Source of the DNA: Lachnospiraceae bacterium XBB2008
GTDB lineage: Bacteria; Bacillota; Clostridia; Lachnospirales; Lachnospiraceae
Direction: 5' to 3'
Length of the DNA stretch: 64,000 bases
Assembly: GCA_900102235.1 (NCBI GenBank)
Contig: FMVL01000003.1
Location: 310,001-374,000 of the forward strand
In this document: one piece after another, positions 37,011 to 45,748 of the stretch
Numbering within the stretch: the stretch's first letter is position 1
Layout of the letters: every line of letters begins with the position of its first letter
Position numbers and translations under genes: made by a program
The notes under the pieces: model-generated
Databases searched by the model: none
What the model saw: the letters and a program-made list of their open reading frames with translations, nothing else
What the model was told of the DNA's origin: nothing

Positions 37011-37757
37011 CTATACACACGCAAGCTTCAGGAACTTCTTATCATTCATCTGCTCATTTGTAACATACTCACCATCATGGAACAGCGCATAATTCGTAAC
37101 GGGAGTCGGTGCATTCTGCGCTTCTTCTCTGCTTTCGATATGGATCGCCCGGAAAGGAATGCCATTCACTTTGGCGGTCTGCTCCAGAACCGGAACATAC
37201 TTAGCATTAAAAGGACACTGGCTCGTGTAATACAAAACATAGCCCTTCTCGTCTGTATGCGGATGCTTAGCGCATTCTTTGAATTGCGGAACATCCGCAT
37301 TCTTATCAAACGGATAATACCAGAGCTGGATACCGTTATCTGCTTCATCCGCAACGGCAAATCCCTTATACTTCAGAAACTTCGGATCAGCCAGGAACGG
37401 TCTCTTCTTTGCGGCGCACAAAATACACAGTCCCTTCCTGCCCTTTTCCCTGCTATCTTCAATACATGCGTTTAACAGATCCGAAGAGTATCCATGCCCT
37501 TTGAGTGCACCGGACACCCACAGGCAGTCAATGTACATATACCCATCCGCCTCTATCGGGATCCAGGCGTTTTCCGCCGGGATATATTCGATGAAGCACT
37601 TGCCGCGCTCCACGCTCTTCAGAAAAACAAGCCCTTCATCAAACCTGTCAGCAAGCCATGCTTTCTTTGAGGACACCTGCACATCCTTGTTGTTGGAAAT
37701 CGCACAGCAGATGTGTTCCTTCTCCAGATTTTCCCTTGTGACTCTGATGTATTCCAT
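37011..37757 (-). CDS. GNAT acetyltransferase with YoaP-like C-terminal domain
   Basis: 248 aa from ATG 37757. The N-terminal half is a GNAT fold (YIRVTRENLEKEHICCAI, YIDCLWVSGALKGHGYSSDLLNACIEDSREKG; the LWVSG-x-KGHGYS part binds acetyl-CoA). The C-terminal half (YYTSQCPFNAKYVPVLEQTAKVNGIPFRAIHIE) resembles the YoaP C-terminal, thioredoxin-like part with a single redox-type Cys (SQCPF). Substrate unknown. An upstream in-frame stretch belongs to a repeat element and the GyrI-like gene. Confidence 0.82.
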   Translation of the reverse strand: MEYIRVTRENLEKEHICCAISNNKDVQVSSKKAWLADRFDEGLVFLKSVERGKCFIEYIPAENAWIPIEADGYMYIDCLWVSGALKGHGYSSDLLNACIEDSREKGRKGLCILCAAKKRPFLADPKFLKYKGFAVADEADNGIQLWYYPFDKNADVPQFKECAKHPHTDEKGYVLYYTSQCPFNAKYVPVLEQTAKVNGIPFRAIHIESREEAQNAPTPVTNYALFHDGEYVTNEQMNDKKFLKLACV

Positions 37758-37761
37758 ATGC

Positions 37762-38496
37762 TCAATTCTCCATTTCATCCCGATCGACGCAGAGCAGACG
37801 TCCACCGGATGTCTTGCACCCATTTGTCCTTATCGGATGCCTGATCACTGTTTTCAGTTTCTCCGGAGCGACCTTCCTTGCATCACTCAGATAGATCTCA
37901 TGATGCAGTCGCTCGTCCGTAATATCAAGCTCATAACCCTGCTGTTCCATGAACTCATGCATCATGGCAACCGTAGCAGGTTCATCATCATAAGAACCGA
38001 TATGCATACACTGTACACACAGGCCTTCATCATATGTAAAAAACTCAACTTTTGAGAAATCCTGTTTCTTCTTTGCAGTGGCTTCCCTGACAGCCCAATC
38101 GAAATCATCCTTCGTCACAAAATCAGGAAGGCGGATCACAGAGATCCAGTGAAAGTCTTCCTTGCGGGAATAGTCAATTCCGTCTACACCTTCTCGCCTG
38201 CCGGCTCGCTCTGTGGTATCCACCGGATGACACTCGCTCTGCCACCAGAATCCTTCCAGCGGCGGCACCACATAATCGAAATACCCATCGATCTGATGGT
38301 CACCCTTCTTGCTCATCTTGATCGTAAAAGCTATACCATACAGAAGACCTATGGCCTTTTTGTATTCCCCGTCTTCATCATTTGGATTTCCGCTGCCCCT
38401 GACCGCGATATAATTCATCTTCGGAACATTGACTATAGAGGGCCTGCCTTTCGGCATATAAAATTCTTTGTATTCCTTCTTATAATCAAATGCCAT
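37762..38496 (-). CDS. GyrI-like small-molecule binding protein
   Basis: 244 aa. GyrI-like (SOUL/effector-binding superfamily) domain: NVPKMNYIAVRGSGNPN near residue 25, HWISVIRLPDFVTKDDFDWA and VQCMHIGSYDDEPATVAMMHEFM, ending at the usual DARKVAPEKLKTVIRHPIR. The last about 16 residues (GCKTSGGRLLCVDRDE) come from a short palindromic element that also interrupts the glyoxalase gene nearby, so the natural C-terminus has been replaced or extended. AGGAG seven bases before the ATG. Ligand unknown. Confidence 0.85.
   Translation of the reverse strand: MAFDYKKEYKEFYMPKGRPSIVNVPKMNYIAVRGSGNPNDEDGEYKKAIGLLYGIAFTIKMSKKGDHQIDGYFDYVVPPLEGFWWQSECHPVDTTERAGRREGVDGIDYSRKEDFHWISVIRLPDFVTKDDFDWAVREATAKKKQDFSKVEFFTYDEGLCVQCMHIGSYDDEPATVAMMHEFMEQQGYELDITDERLHHEIYLSDARKVAPEKLKTVIRHPIRTNGCKTSGGRLLCVDRDEMEN
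37781..37822. repeat. Short palindromic element, copy 1
   Basis: Minus strand GGGTGCAAGACATCCGG then TGGACGTCTGCTCTGCGTCGATCGG. About 33 of 40 bases match the copy at 39214-39266, and it is read in the same frame (GxKTSxGRLxCxDR). It supplies the C-terminus of the GyrI-like protein. Confidence 0.7.
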
Positions 38497-38631
38497 ACCT
38501 ACTCTCCTCGTATTTCTTCTTTATACTCTCGGCTAATAAAAAGCTCTTTTCTGATATTCTCCGGTTCCAATAAATCCCCTTTTCACATCTGTCACTCTAA
38601 TCTATCCTCTAAGGGGCGAATCAAGAAAATT

Positions 38632-39063
38632 TTACTCGCAATACATACAAATTGTTCCTTGCGATAACTTAAACCCGTTCTTTTCATAGAACTTGAAAGC
38701 AGGTGCATATTCACTGGTGTAAAGTACAACACCTGCGAGTCCCTCCCCCTTACTGTAATCTAATATTGACTTCAACAATTGCGTTCCAATCCCCTGCCCC
38801 TGTCTTTCAGGTATCACCGCCATCTCGTTGATGTATATTTCCTTTTTACTTCCTGATATCTTACAAAGTGCAAATATACAGCCAATTATCACATCATCCT
38901 CTTCATACACATATCCTACGAATTTTTTCTGCTCATAATAATCTAATAAATATTCACTTGCATTATCAGGATTCCAATCAATCCCCCAATGTTCTATGGG
39001 GAATGCCAAAGCATATATTTCTCCGCACTTCTGCAGATCTTCTTTTTTCATCTTTCTAATCAT
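38632..39063 (-). CDS. GNAT family N-acetyltransferase
   Basis: 143 aa single-domain GNAT. Acetyl-CoA motif A is INEMAVIPERQGQGIGTQLLKSIL (R/Q-x-x-G-x-G core RQGQGIG), and the last strand GVVLYTSEYAPAFKFYEKNGFKLSQGTICMYCE is typical. Acceptor unknown. Lies on the minus strand between the GyrI-like gene and the broken glyoxalase. Confidence 0.88.
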   Translation of the reverse strand: MIRKMKKEDLQKCGEIYALAFPIEHWGIDWNPDNASEYLLDYYEQKKFVGYVYEEDDVIIGCIFALCKISGSKKEIYINEMAVIPERQGQGIGTQLLKSILDYSKGEGLAGVVLYTSEYAPAFKFYEKNGFKLSQGTICMYCE

Positions 39064-39117
39064 ACGATATTAACACCCTGTCCGAGAATTTTCAGAGTCT
39101 TTGAGAAATCATATTTT

Positions 39118-39590
39118 TTATGAAGCCTGTAGATCCTTCTCTTCATAAGGCTTATTCCAGGATCCGATCTCGATCAGATTTCCCTCCGGATCGGCAATAT
39201 AGCAGGTTCTCTGGTCTACGCTCCGCTCCGGTCGGCGCAAAACAGACGTCCACTGGACGTCTTGCGCCCCCAAGGTTCATGCTCGGGTTCAAGCACAGAT
39301 GTCGCTCCATTTTCAACAGCCTTCTTGTATGCCTCATCCACTTCTTCAAAGGTATCCACATACAGCGCTATTTCAAAATGACCATTTAACCCCTTGATAT
39401 ACTCATATCTCCGGCTTGTCATCTTTTCAAAATCTTTCCTGCCGTACAGCAGAAACAGAGTTCCATCTTTCACAAGATATACATTGGAAGCATCCTCCGC
39501 TTCCCTGATCTCAAATCCGAGCACATCCCTGTAAAAGCGTATCATCTTCGCCATATCCTCAACCAATAATCCAAAACCGTCCAACCTCAT
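39118..39590 (-). pseudogene. Glyoxalase/bleomycin-resistance-type protein, interrupted
   Basis: The intact part (39590 to about 39267) encodes a VOC-fold protein: RLDGFGLLVEDMAKMIRFYRDVLGFEI, YEYIKGLNGHFEIALYVDTFEEVDEAYKKAVENG, ending ...EHEPWG. A 53-base insertion then adds RKTSSGRLFCADRSGA and a stop (at 39216). Beyond it (39213-39118) the missing end is still readable in another frame: QRTCYIADPEGNLIEIGSWNKPY and so on to a TAA at 39118. The Glu of NLIEI, normally a metal ligand, is lost from the truncated product, so it is probably inactive. Confidence 0.85.
39214..39266. repeat. Short palindromic element, copy 2, inserted in the glyoxalase gene
   Basis: 53 bases between EPWG and QRTC of the glyoxalase. 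The left part holds nested inverted repeats: GCGCAA/TTGCGC outside and GACGTCCA/TGGACGTC inside. The rest is GC-rich and ends in TAG. Removing exactly 53 bases restores an uninterrupted reading frame, which is strong evidence for insertion. Confidence 0.8.
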
Positions 39591-39594
39591 ACCA

Positions 39595-40098
39595 TCAAGC
39601 CTCCTTTTCCCTCATACACTCTTCGAGCGTCAATACTTCGCAGCCCTTATCCGCGTAGTACTTAAACATCTCATCCATCTTTTTCAGATCATAGCTTGTC
39701 ACGCAATCAGATATCACATGCACCTTATATCCGCCTTTTACCAGATTGTAGCTTGTAGATTTGACGCAGGCAGTTGCATCGGCACCGGTGATGTAATACT
39801 CTTCTATGTTATTTTTCTCAATAAAGCCGGTAAATGCTTCACTCGTAAGAGCACTGGCTTTGGACTTTTCAAAAACATTCTCCGACACGACCTTAAGTTC
39901 AGGAACCAGTTCAGCACCTTTTGTTTCAGGCTTAAAGGTTCTTGTCTTTTCGGACAGATTGCAGTGTCTGATATAGATGACATGCATTTCATTTGCCACT
40001 GCCCAATCGATTGCCGCATTTACCTGCCCTATGATCTTTTTGTAATTCTTTGTAATGTCATTCTGAAGATCTATCACGACCAATGCTTTGTTTTTCAT
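39595..40098 (-). CDS. Isochorismatase-family cysteine hydrolase
   Basis: 167 aa from ATG 40098 (AAGGGGAC before it). Catalytic triad positions visible: Asp in ALVVIDLQND, Lys in FEKSKASAL, Cys in ITGADATACVKSTSYNL, as in nicotinamidase/isochorismatase-like amidohydrolases. The start lies inside the end of the WYL regulator gene (41-base overlap), so the regulator and hydrolase form one unit. Substrate unknown. Confidence 0.88.
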   Translation of the reverse strand: MKNKALVVIDLQNDITKNYKKIIGQVNAAIDWAVANEMHVIYIRHCNLSEKTRTFKPETKGAELVPELKVVSENVFEKSKASALTSEAFTGFIEKNNIEEYYITGADATACVKSTSYNLVKGGYKVHVISDCVTSYDLKKMDEMFKYYADKGCEVLTLEECMREKEA

Positions 40099-41011
40099 TT
40101 CGTCCCCTTTCATATCTTCCGGCTATCTCGGAGGTGATCCGATAGAGTTTTTCCCTGATCCTCTCCGGTTCCAGGACGGTCACCTTATCCCTGCATGAAA
40201 GCATCCAGGCAAGCAGCCCTTCATCATCCGCATATTCATGTTCAAACAACAGGCTTCCGTCATCCTGCTCCGTAAAGGAATCCACGCCATACTCTTCCAC
40301 AAGCTGCCATTTCATTGAAGGATCAAACAACGCCTTTACCCGGTCCTTCGCGGGAAATACTTTCTCGTTAGTTAGATCCGGCAGCGGAACCTCACGATTC
40401 CCCTCAAAGGCAACCGTATGCGTGATATTATCCATACGATTCAGCTTAAACATTCTGAAATCGTTTCTCATGAGGCAGTAACCGTAAACATACCAGCTTG
40501 TCCATTTGAAGATCAGGTAATACGGCTCTATTTCCCTTTCCGTATCACCACTCGGAGAATAATACCTGAACCTGATCTTCCTCTTTAGTCCGATCGCATC
40601 CTGTATGGTCTCTATCTTAGGAGCCAGCGATTCCCGATACCATGATGACAGATCGATCAGAATGGAATCCCTTCCGCTGATAAACTCTGAAGACCCCGCC
40701 TGTATCTTCTCCATGAGCTGCCCGTAATAACTGCTTCCGCTCACGCTGTCCAGACTCCTCAGTCCGGCAAGTATCATCTGCATATCCTTTGATGTCAGGA
40801 TCGTCCTGTCCATACGATATCCGTCCATAATGCTGATCCCGCCGCCGGTACCCTGCGCTGTTCTTATGGGAATCCCCGCTTTGCACAGATCCTCTATGTC
40901 ACGATTGATCGTCCTTCTCGATACTTCAAACCGTTCTGCAAGCTCCGGTGCTGTGGTTTTCTCTTCCTGCAGCAGCACGGACAGTATCCCGATCAGCCTG
41001 TCTATCTTCAT
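40058..41011 (-). CDS. HTH-WYL (YafY-type) transcriptional regulator
   Basis: 317 aa from ATG 41011; the frame runs to 41044 but the family start is MKIDRLIGILSVLLQEEKTTA. HTH_11 domain with ELAERFEVSRRTINRDIEDLC at residues about 22-42. WYL domain around residues 140-220 with EPYYLIFKWTSWYVYGYC. The C-terminal WCX-type region follows. Such regulators sense small ligands. Probably controls its own operon with the isochorismatase-like gene. Confidence 0.9.
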   Translation of the reverse strand: MKIDRLIGILSVLLQEEKTTAPELAERFEVSRRTINRDIEDLCKAGIPIRTAQGTGGGISIMDGYRMDRTILTSKDMQMILAGLRSLDSVSGSSYYGQLMEKIQAGSSEFISGRDSILIDLSSWYRESLAPKIETIQDAIGLKRKIRFRYYSPSGDTEREIEPYYLIFKWTSWYVYGYCLMRNDFRMFKLNRMDNITHTVAFEGNREVPLPDLTNEKVFPAKDRVKALFDPSMKWQLVEEYGVDSFTEQDDGSLLFEHEYADDEGLLAWMLSCRDKVTVLEPERIREKLYRITSEIAGRYERGRNEKQSIGRDRSSE

Positions 41012-41205
41012 TCCTGGGTAACACCCCCTCACTTCGTTCAACATCGTTCAACGGCAGTTTATCGGCAGGTCGATTTGTATCATACCAAGCCTAACACGAC
41101 AACTATATGTCATGTTTATTATAACATTGATACTTTTTTCGCCGACAGAAAAGACCGCCGACGGACTAAATAGTTCCATCAGCGGTCTCAAACATTGCTT
41201 ACGAT

Positions 41206-41904
41206 TCAGCTTCGGTGAGATGCAGATCTGTCCTGTCCAAACAGCATATCTGCCGTCCTTTCCAGTTCTCTTCTCTCCCGCGAATCATCATATCCGCTTT
41301 CCCTGTCATCAATGCCTTTCACCGGATCGATCGAAAACAGGCCATCGCGGTTACAGTAAAAGAAGATCCTTCTGACTCCCCGTATCTTGAACCGCGCTTC
41401 AGCGCTCCCTTCCGGATAAAGTTTCACCATCTGCATATCATCGGATGACGCTGCCGCCGCAAACGAAATATAATGTTCCTTCGTCATGCTGTGATCGATC
41501 CGCACATAATACTCATCCTCAACACGCTCGATGAAAACCATATGCCGCTCATCTGTAGGTTCTGCCTCCAACGGTGAAAGCAGTATGCCGTGACAATGGA
41601 TAGCTGCCTCGCCCATACTGTGTATCACATTTCCACAGACCGGGCAGACATAAAACCTCGACCGCAGCATGTTTGCTGACACATTCGCATTATGAACGGT
41701 ATTGCCGGATATCAGCTCCGTAACTGAAATCTTAAATACCTCAGCTATAGGCTCCAGCAGGGTAATATCCGGAAGGCCTCTTGAATTTTCCCATTTTGAG
41801 ACGCTTTTATCACTTACTCCCAGTTTTTCCGCAAGCTCGCGCTGCGTCATCTTATTCTTTTCCCGCAGTGTCCGTATGACTGCACCTGTAACATATTGGT
41901 TCAT
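41206..41904 (-). CDS. XRE regulator fused to a desulfoferrodoxin-like domain
   Basis: 232 aa from ATG 41904 (GGAGGTGA eight bases upstream). Residues 1-65 are an XRE helix-turn-helix (KNKMTQRELAEKLGVSDKSVSKWE). A two-Cys knuckle FYVCPVCGNVIHSMGEA follows. The C-terminal part has DHSMTKEHYISF, LYPEGSAEARFKI and FYCNRDGLF, which parallel the iron-site segments of superoxide reductase (HPMxxxHYI, CNxHGLW); the last His is Asp here. A redox- or iron-sensing regulator is inferred. A perfect palindrome lies 53 bases upstream. Confidence 0.8.
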   Translation of the reverse strand: MNQYVTGAVIRTLREKNKMTQRELAEKLGVSDKSVSKWENSRGLPDITLLEPIAEVFKISVTELISGNTVHNANVSANMLRSRFYVCPVCGNVIHSMGEAAIHCHGILLSPLEAEPTDERHMVFIERVEDEYYVRIDHSMTKEHYISFAAAASSDDMQMVKLYPEGSAEARFKIRGVRRIFFYCNRDGLFSIDPVKGIDDRESGYDDSRERRELERTADMLFGQDRSASHRS

Positions 41905-41956
41905 ATCCGCTCTCACCTCCACACACGGGTCTCATGGACGAGACTGAATCTGTTCT

Positions 41957-41976
41957 GAAATACATGGATGTATTTC
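41957..41976. promoter_or_regulatory. Palindrome upstream of the XRE-desulfoferrodoxin gene
   Basis: GAAATACATGGATGTATTTC: 9-bp arms around GG. Almost the same palindrome, one A/T pair longer, is present at 59565-59586 between moxR and a divergent hydrolase gene. Candidate operator, perhaps autoregulatory. Confidence 0.6.
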
Positions 41977-42060
41977 CAGACTCGATTGTACTTCGGTTTT
42001 TCCTATGATGGTACCTACGGAAAGTAGACCAGTTCTGATAAAAGTGTTGTACAAACTGGA

Positions 42061-42310
42061 AGTTGCAATTTATGACCCTGCTTGATGGTTTTATTGGCTT
42101 TCCCGGCTGGTTGGGTCATGCGCCTCGCCGATCCTTCCGACTGCCTGTGATTACTCAGTCCTGATCCTATGACCCATCGGCAGATTTTTAATGGCTTTCC
42201 CGGCTGGTTGGGGCATGCGCCTCGCCGATCCTTCCGACTGCCTGTGATCACTCAGTCCTGATCCTATGACCCATCGGCGCATTTTTATTGGCTTTACCGG
42301 CCGTCTGGGT
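42061..42310. repeat. 97-bp tandem repeat in a 520-base gene-free stretch
   Basis: GGCTTTCCCGGCTGGTTGGG begins at 42096 and 42193, and a diverged partial copy at 42290 (period 97). Units carry GGGTCATGCG and, 60 bases on, TATGACCCATCGGC, an inverted pair. Outside it, 41980-42060 and 42311-42484 show no gene or clear signal apart from AT-rich sequence. Confidence 0.85.
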
Positions 42311-42484
42311 CATATTCCGGATGATTTACAAACCGAAAACCGCTCTGCCGTGGAGTAATCCCCCGGCAAATCCCTATTTGTATTATGTATTATTCTCTCA
42401 TTAGCAACACAAATATAAAAAGTTTTTTTTATAACACATATTCCAACTGTACATCAAATGGTTCTTCATCTGCGATCCAGGGTA

Positions 42485-42964
42485 TTACAGTTTCAATACG
42501 GCGACGATCTCATTGCCATCCATCTCGCCCGTCTCCTCAAAACCTAATGAGGTGTATAACTTTCCTGCCATCTCGTTCTCGGGTTCGTAGGAGATCCAAC
42601 AGAACTCCGCCTTGCCGCAGGGCCACGTCCTGATGAAATCGAGTGCAAGCTTCAGCGCTTCCCTGCCGTAACCGCGACCCTGATAACGCTTGTCGATCAT
42701 AAAACGCCAGATCTCGTAATTGTCTTTTTCGACGCTCACTCCATCCTGATCCGCGTTCTCACCGTATCCTATCTGGATGAAACCGACAATCCGTTTATCG
42801 TTGTAGATTGCGAAAGGAAATACATGCCCGCCGCACATCATGGTAACGTACGCTTCGGCAACGCTGTAACAGTTGTTCGCCACAAAGGGGTATTGAACCT
42901 TTTTCACCTTGAGTCCAAGGACGTCGCGAAAGTTCTCATAGGTAAGCTTTTCAAGATGTATCAT
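42485..42964 (-). CDS. GNAT N-acetyltransferase (SpeG/BltD-like)
   Basis: 159 aa. Opens MIHLEKLTYENFRDVLGLKV, then YEIWRFMIDKRYQGRGYGREALKLAL (acetyl-CoA loop YQGRGYG) and ENEMAGKLYTSLGFEETGE. This order fits the diamine/spermidine acetyltransferase-like GNATs; the substrate is not proven by sequence. Stands alone next to the 97-bp repeat. Confidence 0.87.
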   Translation of the reverse strand: MIHLEKLTYENFRDVLGLKVKKVQYPFVANNCYSVAEAYVTMMCGGHVFPFAIYNDKRIVGFIQIGYGENADQDGVSVEKDNYEIWRFMIDKRYQGRGYGREALKLALDFIRTWPCGKAEFCWISYEPENEMAGKLYTSLGFEETGEMDGNEIVAVLKL

Positions 42965-43009
42965 AATGCTGACCTCCGTAAATTGTTTTCTAACTAAATA
43001 ATACTTCTG

Positions 43010-43915
43010 TTAATCGTTCAACAATGCCCGGACTTCTTCCGGCTTCGGCGGATATAACGGCAGTGGGAAACGCGATATCGCTACAGCTGAACACGCACCG
43101 GCAAAACGCACTAAACTCTCATCATCCATTCCGTGAAGCAGGCCATATACACATCCCGCCTTAAAGGTATCACCGGCACCAAGCGTACTTCTGACAACAA
43201 CCGGGAAAGGTTTACACCTGCGGACAGGCTCTCCCCTGCGGGCATACAGCATATCACCGCCGCCCTGCGTCAGGATAGTTAAGCCATCGGTTTCCTTCTG
43301 CATCAGCTCCACAACCCTTTCCGGAGTCATTCCTGCATATTCCTGATCTGTACATTCATGGGAGATCACATTTACTGCCGCGTTTTTATGCAAAAACGAA
43401 TCATGACGGCTGTCAATCGTTACATAAGGGATGCCATGTTTCCCGCAAAGCCTCGCAGCCGAAATGGATTCTTCTCTGAAATATGGATCAATAGCCGCAA
43501 CCTTTGCACATGCAATATCCTCTTCTCTTGGAATATTCCACCATCTTTCCCCGGTTGAATACAGTGCCTGAAATCTTCCCATCGGAGAACGCACAAGTCC
43601 GGCTATAACAACATAATCCATAACTCCGGGATCTTCCGTAAATGTCAGAGAAGAAAGATCTACTTGCTTATCTGCATAGAATTCTTTCAGCATTGGCGCC
43701 ACCTCGGTGCCAATCCATGTGCCGTCCATCCGAACGGACGCGCCAAGCGAAGCAAGAACAGTTGCTGCCGTTCCCGTTTCACCTCCCGGCAGAAAATACT
43801 GCTTTTCAATCTCTGAGTAATTATCGGGCTGCAGAAAACCATCTTTCAGCAAAAAAGAATGGGTACCCAGAATCTGTCCAAAAAGGTAAACATCATGCAA
43901 TGCTTTATTCTCCAT
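43010..43915 (-). CDS. PfkB family sugar/nucleoside kinase
   Basis: 301 aa from ATG 43915 (a GTG nine bases earlier is also in frame). Ribokinase fold: the N-terminal GGETGTAATVLASLGASVRMDG substrate region and the C-terminal GAGDTFKAGCVYGLLHG, where the Asp is the catalytic base and the glycines form the anion hole. Phosphorylates a sugar or related compound; family motifs do not fix which. Lies 63 bases after the ferredoxin-type gene on the same strand. Confidence 0.88.
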   Translation of the reverse strand: MENKALHDVYLFGQILGTHSFLLKDGFLQPDNYSEIEKQYFLPGGETGTAATVLASLGASVRMDGTWIGTEVAPMLKEFYADKQVDLSSLTFTEDPGVMDYVVIAGLVRSPMGRFQALYSTGERWWNIPREEDIACAKVAAIDPYFREESISAARLCGKHGIPYVTIDSRHDSFLHKNAAVNVISHECTDQEYAGMTPERVVELMQKETDGLTILTQGGGDMLYARRGEPVRRCKPFPVVVRSTLGAGDTFKAGCVYGLLHGMDDESLVRFAGACSAVAISRFPLPLYPPKPEEVRALLND

Positions 43916-43978
43916 ATGCCTCACACTTCACTTTTTCATATATACTTTACAAAACTGTTCCCGGACAGGAAGCACAGA

Positions 43979-44797
43979 TCAAAGCGCTTTCTTCGGACAG
44001 TTTTTTACACATTCCATGCACAGTATGCATTCCGTTCCGTTCTCGCGCTTTCTTGAATTATCCGTCACATCCACATTCATCGGACATACACGCTTGCATT
44101 TACCGCAGGATATACATTTTTCCTTATCGCACTTTATCCGTATCAGTGAAAAATAGCTCATCGGCTTTAAGAATACCGTTATCGGACAGATGTATTTACA
44201 AAACGCTCTGTTGTCCTTAAAAACAAATGCCAGTGCGATACCGATTCCGTAATATGCAATGTTCCCGACTACAAAAGCCCAGAACATTATACGTTCGATA
44301 TTTCCGACTTTCGCAAGGAATAATGCAGATACAAATATAAGTGATGCGGCAAAAGTGATATATCTGATCCAACCCAGATTTCGTCTTGGCTCTTTCGGTT
44401 CCTTATACGGCAAAAAATCCAGCACCATCGCTGTCCAGCAGGCATATCCGCACCATCCGCGGCCGAAGATCAGCGGCCCGAAGATCTTCGCGACGGCATA
44501 ATGAATGGTCGCCGCCTCAAAAACACCCGTGAAAAGATAATACCAGAAGCCTTCGATCTGCATGTTTTCCCGGCAGATAAGCCCCAGATAGATCAGCATA
44601 TATAGACCGACAAGCAGCTGCACGATACGTCGGGCATGCTTGTATTTCCTTATGAAAAGAAAAATCCCCAACGATATTGATAAACCTATATAGCTGAAGT
44701 TGAACAGATAAAAAAGATTATCCTTTGTCAGCCACAACGTTATGGCTACTGCCTCAAATACTGCAAGCATAATGATCGGCAATCTGTATTCTTTCAT
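43979..44797 (-). CDS. Membrane ferredoxin-type 4Fe-4S protein (NapH-like)
   Basis: 272 aa, about six membrane segments. Contains GRGWCGYACWTAMVLDFLP and FCKYICPITVFLKP in the membrane part and two C-terminal 4Fe-4S motifs, CISCGKCKRVCP and CILCMECVKNCP. Same general type as the gene at 8426-9253 but without a CXXC-peptide or thioredoxin partner. It follows the DUF3021 gene by 43 bases, so it may be the last gene of the ABC-LytTR operon. Confidence 0.87.
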   Translation of the reverse strand: MKEYRLPIIMLAVFEAVAITLWLTKDNLFYLFNFSYIGLSISLGIFLFIRKYKHARRIVQLLVGLYMLIYLGLICRENMQIEGFWYYLFTGVFEAATIHYAVAKIFGPLIFGRGWCGYACWTAMVLDFLPYKEPKEPRRNLGWIRYITFAASLIFVSALFLAKVGNIERIMFWAFVVGNIAYYGIGIALAFVFKDNRAFCKYICPITVFLKPMSYFSLIRIKCDKEKCISCGKCKRVCPMNVDVTDNSRKRENGTECILCMECVKNCPKKAL

Positions 44798-44840
44798 GAT
44801 CGGGTATCAGTATCCTTTCTTAATTGTTCACAGTTCACTG

Positions 44841-45311
44841 TTATTTTCTGTTGTACTTATCCAGAGCTTCCTGCATCTTTGAATTCTCCGCTCTTTCTTT
44901 CAGCCTCGTTATTAATGCGCTGATGAACATGCTGAGTGCATACGATATGATAAATCCTACCCACGCAGTCACATCCCCTATGGGAAACCAGTTAAAAGCC
45001 ACGATCATAAGTACGATCACGATCAGCACCGACACAAAAAAGAGCACGTTTCTCAGCACCATCGACATATTCATGATCCAGGTATCCGTCAGAAAAGCCA
45101 CCTGCGCAAGCGTGATCACCACCGCCAGTAAAAGCAGTTCCAGCAATATCGGCATTGACATTCCCGCATTTCCCATGGAAAATAGATCCGCATAGCCTTT
45201 CGTTTTCTCGCCTATTACGATACCCATTATGATAAAGGCCAACACGATAAATCCATATGTCGCAAACGTCTGTCTTAAATAATAAAATACGGTTTTCTTT
45301 TCTTCCATCAT
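44841..45311 (-). CDS. DUF3021 membrane protein
   Basis: 156 aa with four membrane helices (YGFIVLAFIIMGIVIG, PILLELLLLAVVITLAQVAF, VLFFVSVLIVIVLMIVAF, WVGFIISYALSMFISALI). Length, topology and position after a LytTR gene match the DUF3021 family, which accompanies LytTR regulators. It probably modulates the regulator from the membrane. Start overlaps the LytTR stop by four bases. Confidence 0.85.
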   Translation of the reverse strand: MMEEKKTVFYYLRQTFATYGFIVLAFIIMGIVIGEKTKGYADLFSMGNAGMSMPILLELLLLAVVITLAQVAFLTDTWIMNMSMVLRNVLFFVSVLIVIVLMIVAFNWFPIGDVTAWVGFIISYALSMFISALITRLKERAENSKMQEALDKYNRK

Positions 45312-45748
45312 TTGAGCCCCAGCTTTCTTCGAAGTTCATCGGAATACATCCTTGATACTATGATCTGCTCATCATTCTTTAATGTGATCCTGATCTTTCT
45401 GTTTATGTCGGATCTTAAGCTTTTGATCATCCTGATATTCACGATCGCCTGTTTGCTGATCCTGAAGAAATCGCGTTCAAGCAGTTCCTGTTCTATCTCA
45501 TACAGCTTAAGATCCGATTCGTAGGTTTCATCCGCGGTATACACAAATGTCTTTCTCTCCACGGCCTCTATGTACATGATCTTTTCCACATCCAGCAGGT
45601 ATGTCTCATCATTTTTGCGTACACCGATCTGCATGTTCACCATGCGCATCATGGCGACAAGCCTTTCAACATCGGAGTCCAGTTTATTTGCCCGGATCAC
45701 AACTTCCGTATCCGCGTATTTCTCATCGATATCGATCTCGATCTTCAT
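45308..45748 (-). CDS. LytTR DNA-binding protein
   Basis: 146 aa. A short N-terminal helical part leads to a LytTR domain from about residue 45: KIMYIEAVERKTFVYTADETYESDLKLYEIEQEL and FFRISKQAIVNIRMIKSLRSDINRKIRITL. No receiver domain, so it is not a response regulator but the stand-alone LytTR type paired with DUF3021. Begins directly after the ABC permease stop, in the same operon, and likely controls it. Confidence 0.9.
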   Translation of the reverse strand: MKIEIDIDEKYADTEVVIRANKLDSDVERLVAMMRMVNMQIGVRKNDETYLLDVEKIMYIEAVERKTFVYTADETYESDLKLYEIEQELLERDFFRISKQAIVNIRMIKSLRSDINRKIRITLKNDEQIIVSRMYSDELRRKLGLK

